A DNA stretch of 64,000 nt from contig NZ_JQJY01000004.1 in NCBI RefSeq assembly GCF_000745775.1, positions 434,001-498,000 on the forward strand, in the 5' to 3' direction. The position numbers and the translations under genes are program-made. This document shows positions 34,655 to 44,233 of this stretch, piece by piece (positions within the stretch are counted from its first letter, which is position 1; each line of letters starts with the position of its first letter). This stretch comes from Flavobacterium sp. ASV13. GTDB taxonomy: Bacteria; Bacteroidota; Bacteroidia; Flavobacteriales; Flavobacteriaceae. A model generated the notes under the pieces. The model was given only the letters and a program-made list of their open reading frames with translations, ran no database searches and was not told where the DNA came from.

Positions 34655-34761
34655 TGTAGAGCTGGACTTAAGTCCAGTTACGCAAAGATAATCGTCAAAG
34701 TATATTTAGCGAAGTCCAAAAAACATAGCTCCTTAGAACCTCAACATCTTAGCCCCTTAAA
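34655..34761. repeat. Intergenic repeats beside the MFS gene
   Basis: The palindrome CTGGACTTAAGTCCAG occupies 34662-34677. At 34727-34760 lies a CTAAG-type copy (CCTTAGAACCTCAACATCTTAG). The MFS stop codon is only a few bases beyond. Confidence 0.65.
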
Positions 34762-34765
34762 AAAA

Positions 34766-35926
34766 TCATTCATTCTCCCCGATTTTATTCACCATAAAAA
34801 TCATTAGAATCCCTAAAAGCGCCATTACTAGAAACGCCCATTTCATACTCAGATATTCAGAAATAAAACCAACCATTGGCGGAACTAATAAAAATCCGAG
34901 ATAACCAATTGTAGAAATCGAAGTCAAAGCAGAACCACTGCTTAAATTTGATGATCTTCCGGCAATGCTAAATACCAAAGGAACCACACAAGAAACTCCA
35001 AATCCAATCAACATATAACCAAAAATTGTTGGGTATACATACGGCAGAATAAAACAAATTCCAAAACCTACTGTAATTAAGATTCCGCTATAAAGCAGGA
35101 TTTTTTTAGTTCCAAATTTCATTACGCCAAAATCCCCAAAAATGCGTCCTAAAGTTACGGCAGTTGCAAAAAATACAAACGCCGCGCTGGTTAATTTTGG
35201 AGACGCTTTTAATATATTTTCGAAATAAATTCCACTCCAGTCGTACATGGTGTTTTCGCAGGCCATAGAAACAAAACAAATCAAAGCAAATTTGACTAAG
35301 TTTTTTTCAGGCATTGAAAAGAATTTCTTTTTAACCGGAACCGGTTCATTATGAATACTCATTGGATAAAAACAAGCCGTAAGTGCCATCATAAAAACGC
35401 TTACACCCAACAAATGATGTGCAGGTGAAATATGCTGCGTTACCATTACATAACCTAATCCGGCACCTGTAAAAATGGCAATACTCCAAACGGCATGAAA
35501 ACGTGTTATAATCGATTTTGGATATAATTTCTGCACTTCGAGCGATTGTGCATTAATCGACAAATTGAAAATATTTCGGGATGCCCCAAAAATCAAAAGC
35601 ACAAGAACCAACTGCCACACAAAAGCCACTAAACCCGGCAATGCAAGCACTATATTAAACATAATTGCTCCTAAAAGCATAATATAACGACTGCTGTATT
35701 TGTTCAATAATTTTCCTGTAAATGGCATTGTCAACATCAACCCTATCGGGAAAGCAAATAAAACTGCTCCAAACTGAGCCTCAGATAAATGCAATTGCGC
35801 TTGTATATGCGGAATTCGAGAAACCCACGAAGAATATCCAATTCCGGAGAGAAAGAAAAAAACCGTGTTAGCTATTCGATAGCCTTTAGGTGTATTTTGA
35901 TACTTTTTTAAGAAGGGTAAAATCAT
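34766..35926 (-). CDS. MFS transporter
   Basis: This 386-residue inner-membrane protein is predicted to have 12 membrane segments in two six-helix halves. The first loop contains SRIPHIQAQLHLSEAQFGAVLFAFPIG and the matching GKLLNKYSSRYIM motif of MFS; the second half has GRIFGDFGVMKFGTKKIL. Substrate is not recognisable; the compact form is similar to sugar or fucose permease-like MFS proteins and to YbjJ-type carriers. It stands alone on the minus strand. Confidence 0.85.
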   Translation of the reverse strand: MILPFLKKYQNTPKGYRIANTVFFFLSGIGYSSWVSRIPHIQAQLHLSEAQFGAVLFAFPIGLMLTMPFTGKLLNKYSSRYIMLLGAIMFNIVLALPGLVAFVWQLVLVLLIFGASRNIFNLSINAQSLEVQKLYPKSIITRFHAVWSIAIFTGAGLGYVMVTQHISPAHHLLGVSVFMMALTACFYPMSIHNEPVPVKKKFFSMPEKNLVKFALICFVSMACENTMYDWSGIYFENILKASPKLTSAAFVFFATAVTLGRIFGDFGVMKFGTKKILLYSGILITVGFGICFILPYVYPTIFGYMLIGFGVSCVVPLVFSIAGRSSNLSSGSALTSISTIGYLGFLLVPPMVGFISEYLSMKWAFLVMALLGILMIFMVNKIGENE

Positions 35927-36375
35927 GAAGTCAATTTTCTGATTGCAAAATTAAGGCTTTTAAAAACGAACTTCTACCCTTTTCTGAGTTTTTTGTTTTT
36001 GTTCTAATGCTTCACCAGACACTTTTCTTAAAAAGCGAAATAGCGACTCAATTGTTAGGAACTGCGACCATTATATTTATCATTTCTTAATTACAGGCCA
36101 GATACCTTGGTGGGGAAAAAATAATAAAAGCAAAAAACGCCTGTAAAAGCTCGAATTAACCGATTTCTAACAACAAATTAGAAATTGGGATTTGAAAAAA
36201 TAAAGCTTAAAAACATTATTAATATTTATTCTAAATAAAAATTGTTAAACTGATTTTAAACTTTATATTTGCATTTAATTCCGGCTACCAAGCAAAATCA
36301 GCCATTAAATAATTTCTTTGGCTTTAAAAACTGCAAAGAAATTTCTAAAAACTATTAATCTTAATCTTAAATATT
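35927..36375. other. Gene-free leader region of the DUF4198 gene
   Basis: Apart from the promoter at 36242-36271, nothing convincing is seen in this A/T-rich stretch. Confidence 0.5.
36242..36271 (+). promoter_or_regulatory. Bacteroidota-type promoter of the DUF4198 gene
   Basis: TTG (36242-36244), 19 bases, TATATTTG (36264-36271) is a complete consensus. The flanking word TTGTTAAAC is repeated at the TonB-receptor promoter (37291). A leader of about 95 bases separates it from the ATG. Confidence 0.75.
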
Positions 36376-37101
36376 ATGAAATCGAAAACTTTAAAAACAA
36401 TTGCATTTTTATTTTTAATGTTAGTTGCTAGTCCGCAATTATTTGCCCACGCTCTTTGGATTGAAACAAAAGCTACTGGCGTAAAAGGAAAAGCACAGGA
36501 AATTTCAATTTATTTTGGAGAATTTTCAGATAACGATATTACAAAAGCAGACAAATGGTTTTCAGATTTAAAAGACTTTTCTTTAGTAGTTATCAGCCCA
36601 TCAAAAAAAGAAACAAAACTTACTTCAAAAGCTTTGGACAATAAATATCAGGCATTTTTCACGCCAGATGAAGACGGAGTTTATACTATCGTAATGCATC
36701 ACACAGTTAAAGATGTTTACGGAACAATGAAATTAGATTACAATTCAAGCGCAACAGTTGTTGTTGGAAACAAAACTGCGGGAAACAACATTACATCTAA
36801 CACCAACAAGATTGCTGTTTTCTCTGAAAATGGAGATGTTGCAAAAAAAGATAACAAAATAACAGGCTTAGCTTCTTATGATGGCGCAATAGCAAAAGAA
36901 ACAAAAATCAAAGTAATTGCTCCAAACGGCTGGGAAAAGGAATTATGGACAAACGATAAAGGTGAATTTTCATTTACTCCTATCTGGTCAGGAAATTATA
37001 TGGTCGAATATGCCCACACCGATAAATCTGCTGGAGAACACAATGGCAAAAAATACGATGAAATTTGGAAAATGGCTACTTACCAAATTACTGTAAAATA
37101 A
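36376..37101 (+). CDS. DUF4198 family secreted protein
   Basis: The 241 residues have a signal peptide (ending LFAHA) and open with HALWIETKATGVKGKAQEISIYFGEFSDND, the DUF4198 signature. A second Ig-like or transthyretin-like segment (KITGLASYDGAIAKETKIKVIAPNG) is at the C-terminus. Family members are periplasmic and often encoded beside TonB-dependent receptors, suggesting a role in metal or cobalamin handling; that is inference. A TonB receptor with a near-identical promoter follows, after a terminator. Confidence 0.85.
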   Translation: MKSKTLKTIAFLFLMLVASPQLFAHALWIETKATGVKGKAQEISIYFGEFSDNDITKADKWFSDLKDFSLVVISPSKKETKLTSKALDNKYQAFFTPDEDGVYTIVMHHTVKDVYGTMKLDYNSSATVVVGNKTAGNNITSNTNKIAVFSENGDVAKKDNKITGLASYDGAIAKETKIKVIAPNGWEKELWTNDKGEFSFTPIWSGNYMVEYAHTDKSAGEHNGKKYDEIWKMATYQITVK

Positions 37102-37133
37102 TAATACCCCTTCATTTTTAAATTAGTCTTAGT

Positions 37134-37162
37134 AAAAAGCCTTGTTCTTTATGAGCAAGGCT
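37134..37162 (+). terminator. Terminator between the DUF4198 and TonB-receptor genes
   Basis: AAAAAGCCTTG (37134-37144) pairs with CAAGGCTTTTT, and a T run follows. It separates two genes that each have their own promoter. Confidence 0.8.
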
Positions 37163-37290
37163 TTTTTTGTTATACAATCGCTTCTTTTAATTCAATCTAA
37201 ATAAGAAATTAAACTTCAGAAAGCAAAATCTTAAGCAAATCTTAAGACAAAAATAATACAACTTTAATAAAGAAAATACCTCTATAAATT

Positions 37291-37321
37291 TTGTTAAACA
37301 CTATTTGCGACCTTATATTTG
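37291..37321 (+). promoter_or_regulatory. Bacteroidota-type promoter of the TonB-dependent receptor
   Basis: TTG (37291-37293), 20 bases, TATATTTG (37314-37321). The upstream word TTGTTAAAC matches that of the DUF4198 promoter. Confidence 0.75.
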
Positions 37322-37355
37322 CAAAAATTATTTTTATTAAATCTAAATAAGTCAC

Positions 37356-39635
37356 ATGAAACATAGTTTACTACTTGCTTTATCTTTAATAAGTTTTGGA
37401 GCTTATAGCCAAGAATTCACAAGTGCAGAAAATACCACAACTGTAAGTGATACTGTAAAAAATAAAAAAGGAGAAATTCTTAATGAAGTTGTAGTTACTA
37501 AATCTAAAGAACCAAAACCGGTTACTGCAGTTCGTTCAGGATTAAAACCAATGGATAACCCACAAACAGTTCAAGTAATTGGTTCAGAAGTTATCGAGCA
37601 GCAACAAGCAATTAGATTAAGCGAAGTTTTAAAAAATGCAAATGGTGTTTATGTAAGCTCAGCGCGTGGTGGAGCTCAGGAGTCTTTTTTCTCAAGAGGT
37701 TATGATATGTCTGCCAACAATATGTTTAAAAATGGATTCCGTTACAATGCAGGTTCTATTCCAGATGTTTCAGGTTTAGATAAAGTAGAATTCTTAAAAG
37801 GAGGTGCTGCTTTATTATTTGGAAATGTAGCTCCGGGAGGTATTTTAAATTTGGTTACTAAAACTCCTCAGTTTAAAAGTGGCGGAGAAGTTTCTATGCA
37901 AATAGGAAGTTATGCTTATTACAAACCAGCTTTTGATTTTTATGGCCCTCTTTCTAAATCTATTGCTTTTCGAATTAATGGTTCTTATGAAAATTCAGAA
38001 AGCTTCAGAGATGTTGTAAAAAATGAGCGTTTGTATATTAATCCATCTTTGCTTTTTGTCATCAATCCAAAAACTCAAATTACTGTACAAGGAGATTATC
38101 TAACAGCAGACTGGACTCCGGATTTTGGAACAGGAATTATTAATAAAGATATTTTAGACTTACCTCGAAATGCTTTTTACGGAGCGCTTTGGTCAAACGG
38201 AAATACTAAATCTTCAAGTGCTTCTGTATTATTAAATCACGATTTTAATAAAAACTGGAAGTTAAACTTCAACTCTTCTTTTCAAACTTATGACAGAGGA
38301 AGTTACTCAACAGCGCAATTATCAGGTTTAGAAACTTATGCAACTCCAGGTGACTGGAACAGAGGTTTAACTAAAAATAAAAACTTAGAGCAAATTTTAG
38401 GAGATCAATTAAGTTTACAAGGAAACTTTAATACTGGATCTGTAAAACATCAGATTTTTACCGGTGCTGATTGGGAAAACTCATTTGCAACAGCATATAC
38501 TTTTACTTTCAATGAGAAATATGTAATAACAGGTACAAAAAATGGTCAGCCTGTTTATGGGCCAACACTTTATGACACCATAAACTTATTTACCTTTAAT
38601 CCGGCAAATCAAAGAATGGATGTTCCTACAACAGACAGAGCAACTCAAATTGCAAAAACAGAAACAAATCGATTTGGAGTTTATTTTCAAGATTTAATTT
38701 CAATTACAGAAAAATTCAAAATACTTGCAGGAGTTCGTTGGTCTTGGCAGGAAGCTGAAGTTTCAACTTACAAAGAAACTTACGCAAATAATAAACAAAC
38801 GGTAGCACCAGAAGATGCTGTACCAACTGTTACACCAAAACGTTTAGATAATGCATTTTCTCCAAAAGCTGGATTAGTTTATCAACCAACAAAAGAGATT
38901 TCATTATTTGGTAGTTACTCAAATTCTTTTACACCAAACACAGGAACAACTGTTGATTTACAACCAATAAAACCTTCTATTATTGATCAATATGAAGCTG
39001 GTGTAAAAACAGACTGGTTTAAAGGTTTATTGACAACAAACATTACTGTTTACCAAATCACAAACAGCAACTTGGCTCAAATGGCGCAATACAAAGCCGA
39101 TGGAACAGAAAATTTAGATACTAGTATCAAAGTTTTGAGTGGAGAAACTAAAAGTAAAGGAGTTGAAATTGATGTAACAGCACATCCAGTTGAAGGATTA
39201 AACATTATTGCAGGTTACAGCTACAACGATATGCGTTATACTAAAACATCTGGATTGACAGGGAGTTTTGTTGAAGGCGACCGTGTAGCAAGAACTCCTG
39301 TTAACACAGCGAATTTAAGTTTCTTCTATACATTACAAGATGGTTTCTTTAAAAATGTTTCACTTGGAGCAATTGCAAACTACATTGGCGACAGAATTGG
39401 TGGATGGAACAATCAATATGACCCTACTAAACCAGGAGGAATCTGGGATAGAGAAGTTCCTCTAAAAGGCTATACCACAATCGATGTTTCAGCAGGATAT
39501 ACTTGGAAAAAATTCTCGATTCTTTGCAAATTATCAAATATTACAAACGAACTTAATTACACAGTTCACGAAAATTATAGTGTAAATCCAATTGCACCTC
39601 GTCAAGTTATGACAAGTTTACGATACAAATTCTAA
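37356..39635 (+). CDS. TonB-dependent siderophore receptor
   Basis: This 759-residue outer-membrane receptor imports a chelate with TonB/ExbBD energy. The signal peptide ends YSQ; the plug begins near residue 60 with VRSGLKPMDNPQTVQVIGSEVI, followed by VEFLKGGAALLFGNVAPGGILNLVTK, the classic FepA/FhuA plug motif. The barrel runs from about 190 to 759 and ends with VMTSLRYKF, an aromatic C-terminus. The sequence pattern (PxSVxV-like, 'SARGG' box and DYLTADWTPDFG loop) is that of the ferrichrome/ferrioxamine type. Ligand not provable. It is preceded by a consensus promoter. Confidence 0.9.
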   Translation: MKHSLLLALSLISFGAYSQEFTSAENTTTVSDTVKNKKGEILNEVVVTKSKEPKPVTAVRSGLKPMDNPQTVQVIGSEVIEQQQAIRLSEVLKNANGVYVSSARGGAQESFFSRGYDMSANNMFKNGFRYNAGSIPDVSGLDKVEFLKGGAALLFGNVAPGGILNLVTKTPQFKSGGEVSMQIGSYAYYKPAFDFYGPLSKSIAFRINGSYENSESFRDVVKNERLYINPSLLFVINPKTQITVQGDYLTADWTPDFGTGIINKDILDLPRNAFYGALWSNGNTKSSSASVLLNHDFNKNWKLNFNSSFQTYDRGSYSTAQLSGLETYATPGDWNRGLTKNKNLEQILGDQLSLQGNFNTGSVKHQIFTGADWENSFATAYTFTFNEKYVITGTKNGQPVYGPTLYDTINLFTFNPANQRMDVPTTDRATQIAKTETNRFGVYFQDLISITEKFKILAGVRWSWQEAEVSTYKETYANNKQTVAPEDAVPTVTPKRLDNAFSPKAGLVYQPTKEISLFGSYSNSFTPNTGTTVDLQPIKPSIIDQYEAGVKTDWFKGLLTTNITVYQITNSNLAQMAQYKADGTENLDTSIKVLSGETKSKGVEIDVTAHPVEGLNIIAGYSYNDMRYTKTSGLTGSFVEGDRVARTPVNTANLSFFYTLQDGFFKNVSLGAIANYIGDRIGGWNNQYDPTKPGGIWDREVPLKGYTTIDVSAGYTWKKFSILCKLSNITNELNYTVHENYSVNPIAPRQVMTSLRYKF

Positions 39636-39721
39636 ATTTTTGAATTAGATTTTAATTTGTTAAGACTTTTTCTGCTCTTCATATTTTGAAAAACAGCAAA
39701 AGTTTTGGTTTAAATTTCATT

Positions 39722-39755
39722 AAAAACCTCATTTAGCAATAAATGAGGTTTTTAT
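39722..39755 (+). terminator. Terminator after the TonB receptor
   Basis: AAAAACCTCATTTA pairs with TAAATGAGGTTTTT around loop GCAA. Confidence 0.8.
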
Positions 39756-39831
39756 TTTTTCACAGAAGAAAGTCCTCTTAATTATCTCTATTTTTGTTTT
39801 AAATTATTCACTAAAAACAAAACCAAATTCT

Positions 39832-41145
39832 ATGTCAGATTCCAAACAAAACCAATTAAAAAAAACACTCGGATTAAGTTTTAACATCGCAGTATTAATT
39901 GGCGGAACAATTGGAGTCGGGATTTTGCGCACACCAGGATCTATTGCCGGATTATTAAATAATTACTGGCTGATTCTTGCTTCTTGGATTTTTGGAGGTA
40001 TATACGTTTTATTAGGAGCCAACTCTTATTCAGAATTAGCAACAATGCTTCCAAAAGCCGGCGGATCTTATAATTATATCAAAAGAGCTTTAGGAGAATA
40101 TGCGGGGTTTTTATCTGGTTGGTATGATTATATCGTTAATGCTATTCCGCCAGCATTTTACTGCATTGTAATTAGCGAATACATTATTATTTTATTTCCT
40201 GAATTGAGTAATTATTCGACTGTAATTTCGATTTCTTTATTGGTCGCTTTTGTGTTGCTGCATTTGAGTGGCGTGAAAAATGGAAGCGTAATTCAGCAAA
40301 TTACTAGTTTTTTAAAAGTGATTTGTTTTGTAGCCTTGGTTGTGGCTTGTTTTATGTATTCCGGAGTTGAAGTTCCTAAAATTGAAACTGATAATTCTAT
40401 CTTTCAAATTGGTTTATTATTCGGATTTTTTAAATCATTACAACTTATTATCGGAACTTATAATGGCTGGAATGCCGTTTGTTTTTTTGCTGAAGAAAAT
40501 GACGATCCTGGCAAAAATATTCCGAAATCATTATACAGCGGAGTTTTGCTTGTTGTCGCCATTTATGTTTTGGTAAACGCCGCATTTTTTCATGTTTTGC
40601 CAATTGAAACTTTAGCAAAATCTAATTTGGCTGCTGCCGATGTTGCCAAGGTTCTTTTCGGAGAAAGTGGTGCCAAAATCGTAACGGTGATTTCGATTTT
40701 CTCTTTAATCAGCATTTTGAATGCTTTTATGATGATTCCACCAAGAATTTTGTACGGATTAAGCCGTGACGGATTTTTTATTAAAAAAGGAACTCAGGTC
40801 AATAAAGGCGGAACACCAATTGTAGCGCTTTTAGTTTCGTCGTTTTTCAGCTTATTTTTAATCTGCATTGGCTCTTTTGAAGTATTGTTTTCTTTTGCCG
40901 CTTTTATCTCCATAATCGTTTGGGGACTGGCGTATTATTCACTTTTGAAATTAAGAACCACAGAACCTGATTTACCAAGACCTTATCGTTCTTTTTGGTA
41001 TCCTTGGACAACCATAATAGCAATTATATTTTCGATTGCATTACTTGCGGGATTTATCTACAGCGATCCTAAAAGCTTTATTATTATTGTTGGTATTGCA
41101 ATAGCTTCTTATCCTTTATTTTTGGTTTTGAAGAAGAGAAGATAG
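39832..41145 (+). CDS. APC family amino-acid permease
   Basis: The 437 residues have about 12 membrane helices. The opening LGLSFNIAVLIGGTIGVGILRTPG is the APC helix-1 motif with GxxGxG. LGEYAGFLSGWYDYIVN and GTYNGWNAVCFFAEENDDPGKNIPKSL are typical middle motifs, the latter with the EE...NIP pattern of the SLC7/LAT-like branch. Substrate unknown, probably neutral or aromatic amino acids. Its stop codon is one base from an inverted-repeat arm. A TATTTTTG -7-like box occurs upstream. Confidence 0.9.
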   Translation: MSDSKQNQLKKTLGLSFNIAVLIGGTIGVGILRTPGSIAGLLNNYWLILASWIFGGIYVLLGANSYSELATMLPKAGGSYNYIKRALGEYAGFLSGWYDYIVNAIPPAFYCIVISEYIIILFPELSNYSTVISISLLVAFVLLHLSGVKNGSVIQQITSFLKVICFVALVVACFMYSGVEVPKIETDNSIFQIGLLFGFFKSLQLIIGTYNGWNAVCFFAEENDDPGKNIPKSLYSGVLLVVAIYVLVNAAFFHVLPIETLAKSNLAAADVAKVLFGESGAKIVTVISIFSLISILNAFMMIPPRILYGLSRDGFFIKKGTQVNKGGTPIVALLVSSFFSLFLICIGSFEVLFSFAAFISIIVWGLAYYSLLKLRTTEPDLPRPYRSFWYPWTTIIAIIFSIALLAGFIYSDPKSFIIIVGIAIASYPLFLVLKKRR

Positions 41146-41244
41146 CCACTAATTCACGAATTTTATTTTTAAATCTATTCGTGGATAATTCGTAAATTAT
41201 TGTTTTACTCAACAATTGTAAAAATAAAATTCGTGAATTCGTGG
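41146..41244. repeat. Inverted repeat pair with ~25-bp arms
   Basis: CCACTAATTCACGAATTTTA... (41146-41170) is nearly perfectly complementary to 41220-41244, with about one mismatch. The interior contains further related words (TTCGTGGATAATTCG). The first arm starts right after the permease stop codon. Confidence 0.75.
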
Positions 41245-41255
41245 CGGAAAAAATA

Positions 41256-41291
41256 AAAACCCGACAGGTTTTCAAAACTTGCCGGGTTTTA
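41256..41291 (-). terminator. Terminator of valS (bidirectional form)
   Basis: AAAACCCGACAGGTTTT and AAAACTTGCCGGGTTTT form a stem with two mismatches, flanked by A and T runs. It lies 20 bases downstream of valS. Confidence 0.75.
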
Positions 41292-41313
41292 TTTTATAAA
41301 CTAAGTTTGATTC

Positions 41314-43947
41314 TTATTTCAAACCAGCCAAACTCTGCTCGATTGTAGCAATTTTTGCTAAAGCATCAGCTTGTTTTTGTTTTTCTATATTTAAAACTTT
41401 CTCTGGAGCTCCGTTTACGAATTTCTCGTTTGAAAGTTTTGCCTCTACAGATTTCAAGAATCCTTTTGTGTAATTCAATTCTTCTGTCAGCTTTTTAATT
41501 TCAGCTTCAACATCGATATTTCCTGTAATCGGAATGAAATATTCATTTGATTTTACACGGAAAGATAATGCTCCGTCAACCTTTTCAGAAACATATTCGA
41601 AAGCTGAAACGTTTCCTAATTTCGTTACAACTGAATCAAAATAAGTCGAAACATTTTCGCTATTGATTCCTTTCAATTCGATTGCATCTTTAAACGGAAT
41701 ATTTTTGTCTTTTCTGATCGTTCTGATTCCAGAAATTACTTCAATTGAGTTTTCAAAATCAGCAATTATTTTAGCGTCAAAAGGTTTTAATTCTGGCCAA
41801 GTTGAAACAATTAAAGCTTCTTCCGGAGTTCTTTCAGCAATTAACTGCCAAATTTCTTCCGTTAAGAAAGGCATAAATGGGTGAAGTAATTTTAAGTTAC
41901 TTTCTAACATTTCGATCGCTTTATCAAACGTTGCTTTATCAATTGGTTGTTGGTAAGCTGGTTTTATCATTTCTAAAAACCAAGAACAGAAATCATCCCA
42001 AACCAATTTATAAATTGCCATAAGAGCATCTGAAATTCTATATTTCTCAAAATTATCTTCAATGTCAACTAAGGTTTGTTGCAACTTCGCTTCGTACCAT
42101 TCGATTGCCACTTTTGATGATTCTGGTTGTGGAATAGTTTCAGAAACTTCCCAACCTTTAATCAATTTGAAGGCATTCCAAATCTTGTTTGAGAACGCTT
42201 TTCCTTGATTACACAGTTCTTCATCAAACATAATATCGTTTCCTGCAGAAGCACTTAAAAGCAATCCTACACGAACACCGTCTGCACCAAAAGCATCAAT
42301 TAAATCTAAAGGATCAGGAGAATTTCCTAATGATTTAGACATTTTACGACGTTGTTTATCACGAACTAAACCAGTCAAATATACATTTGTAAATGGTTTT
42401 TCGCCTGCATATTCGTAACCTGCAATAATCATTCTGGCAACCCAGAAAAACAAAATATCCGGACCAGTTACTAAGTCGTTTGTTGGATAGTAATATTTAT
42501 AGTCTGCACTTTCCGGATCCATAATTCCTCCGAAAACAGACATTGGCCATAGCCAAGATGAAAACCATGTATCTAAAGCATCAACATCTTGTTTTAAGTT
42601 GTCGGTTGTTAGTTGTTGGTTGTTGGTTCTTTCTTTTGCTAAAATTAATGCATCTTCGATGTTTTCAGCCACTACGAAATCTTCTTTTCCGTCTCCATAA
42701 TAATAAGCCGGAATTTGTTGTCCCCACCATAATTGACGAGAGATATTCCAATCGCGAATATTGTTTAACCAATGCGCATAAGTATTCTCAAAACGTTTTG
42801 GGTGTAATTTAATATCTCCTGTTTCTAAAACCGATTTAATTGCAGGTTTTACTAAATCTTCCATTTTCAAGAACCATTGGTCTGATAATCTTGGTTCGAT
42901 TACTGCTTTGGTTCTTTCAGATGTTCCTACTTTATTTAAGTGGATTTCGGTCTTCGCCAAAGCTCCAATTTCTTCTAGTTCTTTAGCAATTTCAGTACGA
43001 ACTACAAAACGATCTTTTCCTTGATAATGTAATCCGAAACTGTTTAATGTAGCATCTTCATTAAAAATATCAACAATTTCAAGATTGTGTTTTTCTCCTA
43101 ACGTTTTATCGTTCATATCGTGCGCAGGCGTTACTTTCAAACATCCTGTTCCGAATTCAACATCTACATATTCATCCTCGATAATTGGAATTACTCTTCC
43201 GCAAATAGGAACGATTGCTTTTTTACCTTTTAAATGTGTAAAACGCTCATCATTCGGATTGATACAGATTGCAGTATCTCCAAAAATTGTTTCCGGACGT
43301 GTTGTCGCAATTGTCAGGAAATCTTCTGAACCTTCGATTTTATATTTTAAGAAAAATAATTTTCCTTGTTGTTCTTCGTAAATAACTTCTTCGTCAGATA
43401 AAGTTGTTTTTGCTTCCGGATCCCAGTTTACCATTCGGTATCCTCTGTAGATTAATCCTTTGTTGTATAGATCTACAAACGATTTAATTACTGATGCAGA
43501 CATATCTGGATCCATTGTAAATTTAGTACGTTCCCAATCGCAAGAAGCACCTAATTTTTTAAGTTGCTCCAAGATTGTTCCGCCGTATTTATCTGTCCAT
43601 TCCCAAGCGTGTTTTAGAAATTCTTCGCGAGTTAAATCATTTTTATTGATTCCTTCTGCTTTTAATTTCGCCACAACTTTTGCTTCTGTAGCAATCGATG
43701 CGTGATCCGTTCCCGGAACCCAACAAGCGTTGAATCCCTTAAGACGAGCTCTACGAATTAAAACATCCTGAATCGTATTATTCAACATATGTCCCATGTG
43801 AAGGACTCCAGTGACGTTTGGCGGCGGGATTACAATGGTGTACGGTGTTCTATGATCTGGTTCTGAATGAAAATAATTGTTTTTCATCCAGTAATCATAC
43901 CATTTACTCTCAATCGTCTTAGCGTCAAATTGTGCTGGAATTGTCAT
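41314..43947 (-). CDS. valS: Valyl-tRNA synthetase
   Basis: This 877-residue class I synthetase attaches valine to tRNA. HMGH (the HIGH motif) is at 50-53 in PNVTGVLHMGHMLN, and KMSKS is at 535-539. The CP1 editing domain is present (TTRPETIFGDTAICINP). The C-terminal coiled arm has KLTEELNYTKGFLKSVEAKLSNEKF. Residues near ERTNNQQLTTDNLKQD are coded by a run of GTTGTTGG-like words (42600-42640), which looks like a local repeat but keeps the frame and length. Monocistronic. Confidence 0.98.
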   Translation of the reverse strand: MTIPAQFDAKTIESKWYDYWMKNNYFHSEPDHRTPYTIVIPPPNVTGVLHMGHMLNNTIQDVLIRRARLKGFNACWVPGTDHASIATEAKVVAKLKAEGINKNDLTREEFLKHAWEWTDKYGGTILEQLKKLGASCDWERTKFTMDPDMSASVIKSFVDLYNKGLIYRGYRMVNWDPEAKTTLSDEEVIYEEQQGKLFFLKYKIEGSEDFLTIATTRPETIFGDTAICINPNDERFTHLKGKKAIVPICGRVIPIIEDEYVDVEFGTGCLKVTPAHDMNDKTLGEKHNLEIVDIFNEDATLNSFGLHYQGKDRFVVRTEIAKELEEIGALAKTEIHLNKVGTSERTKAVIEPRLSDQWFLKMEDLVKPAIKSVLETGDIKLHPKRFENTYAHWLNNIRDWNISRQLWWGQQIPAYYYGDGKEDFVVAENIEDALILAKERTNNQQLTTDNLKQDVDALDTWFSSWLWPMSVFGGIMDPESADYKYYYPTNDLVTGPDILFFWVARMIIAGYEYAGEKPFTNVYLTGLVRDKQRRKMSKSLGNSPDPLDLIDAFGADGVRVGLLLSASAGNDIMFDEELCNQGKAFSNKIWNAFKLIKGWEVSETIPQPESSKVAIEWYEAKLQQTLVDIEDNFEKYRISDALMAIYKLVWDDFCSWFLEMIKPAYQQPIDKATFDKAIEMLESNLKLLHPFMPFLTEEIWQLIAERTPEEALIVSTWPELKPFDAKIIADFENSIEVISGIRTIRKDKNIPFKDAIELKGINSENVSTYFDSVVTKLGNVSAFEYVSEKVDGALSFRVKSNEYFIPITGNIDVEAEIKKLTEELNYTKGFLKSVEAKLSNEKFVNGAPEKVLNIEKQKQADALAKIATIEQSLAGLK

Positions 43948-43955
43948 TTATATAT

Positions 43956-44091
43956 GTTTAATCGTTTATTTGTTTAACCGTTTAATCGGCTTTGATCATT
44001 GGAATGCAAAATGAACTTATTTATTTGTTTTTTGTTTTAAAAACATCGTTTACAAATTAATCATTACGATTAAACAAATAAACGATTAAAC
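43956..44091. repeat. 22-bp perfect inverted repeat upstream of valS
   Basis: The arm at 43956-43977 (GTTTAATCGTTTATTTGTTT and two more bases) is perfectly complementary to 44070-44091. A related word occurs again inside. It lies nine bases upstream of the valS start, in its leader. Confidence 0.75.
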
Positions 44092-44180
44092 ACTTAAACA
44101 AAACTTTGGTTCAATTTTTGTAATTATAATTGACAGCAAAAGTAAATAATTAAAGACACTATAAAAAGCGAATTATTAAT

Positions 44181-44210
44181 TTGTGTGTTAATTAAAAGAA
44201 TGTATATTTA
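44181..44210 (+). promoter_or_regulatory. Bacteroidota-type promoter of the DUF1573 gene
   Basis: TTG (44181-44183), 19 bases, TATATTTA (44203-44210). Only the last base of the -7 box differs from consensus. Confidence 0.65.
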
Positions 44211-44233
44211 CTTACAATTTAAAATAATTTCAA

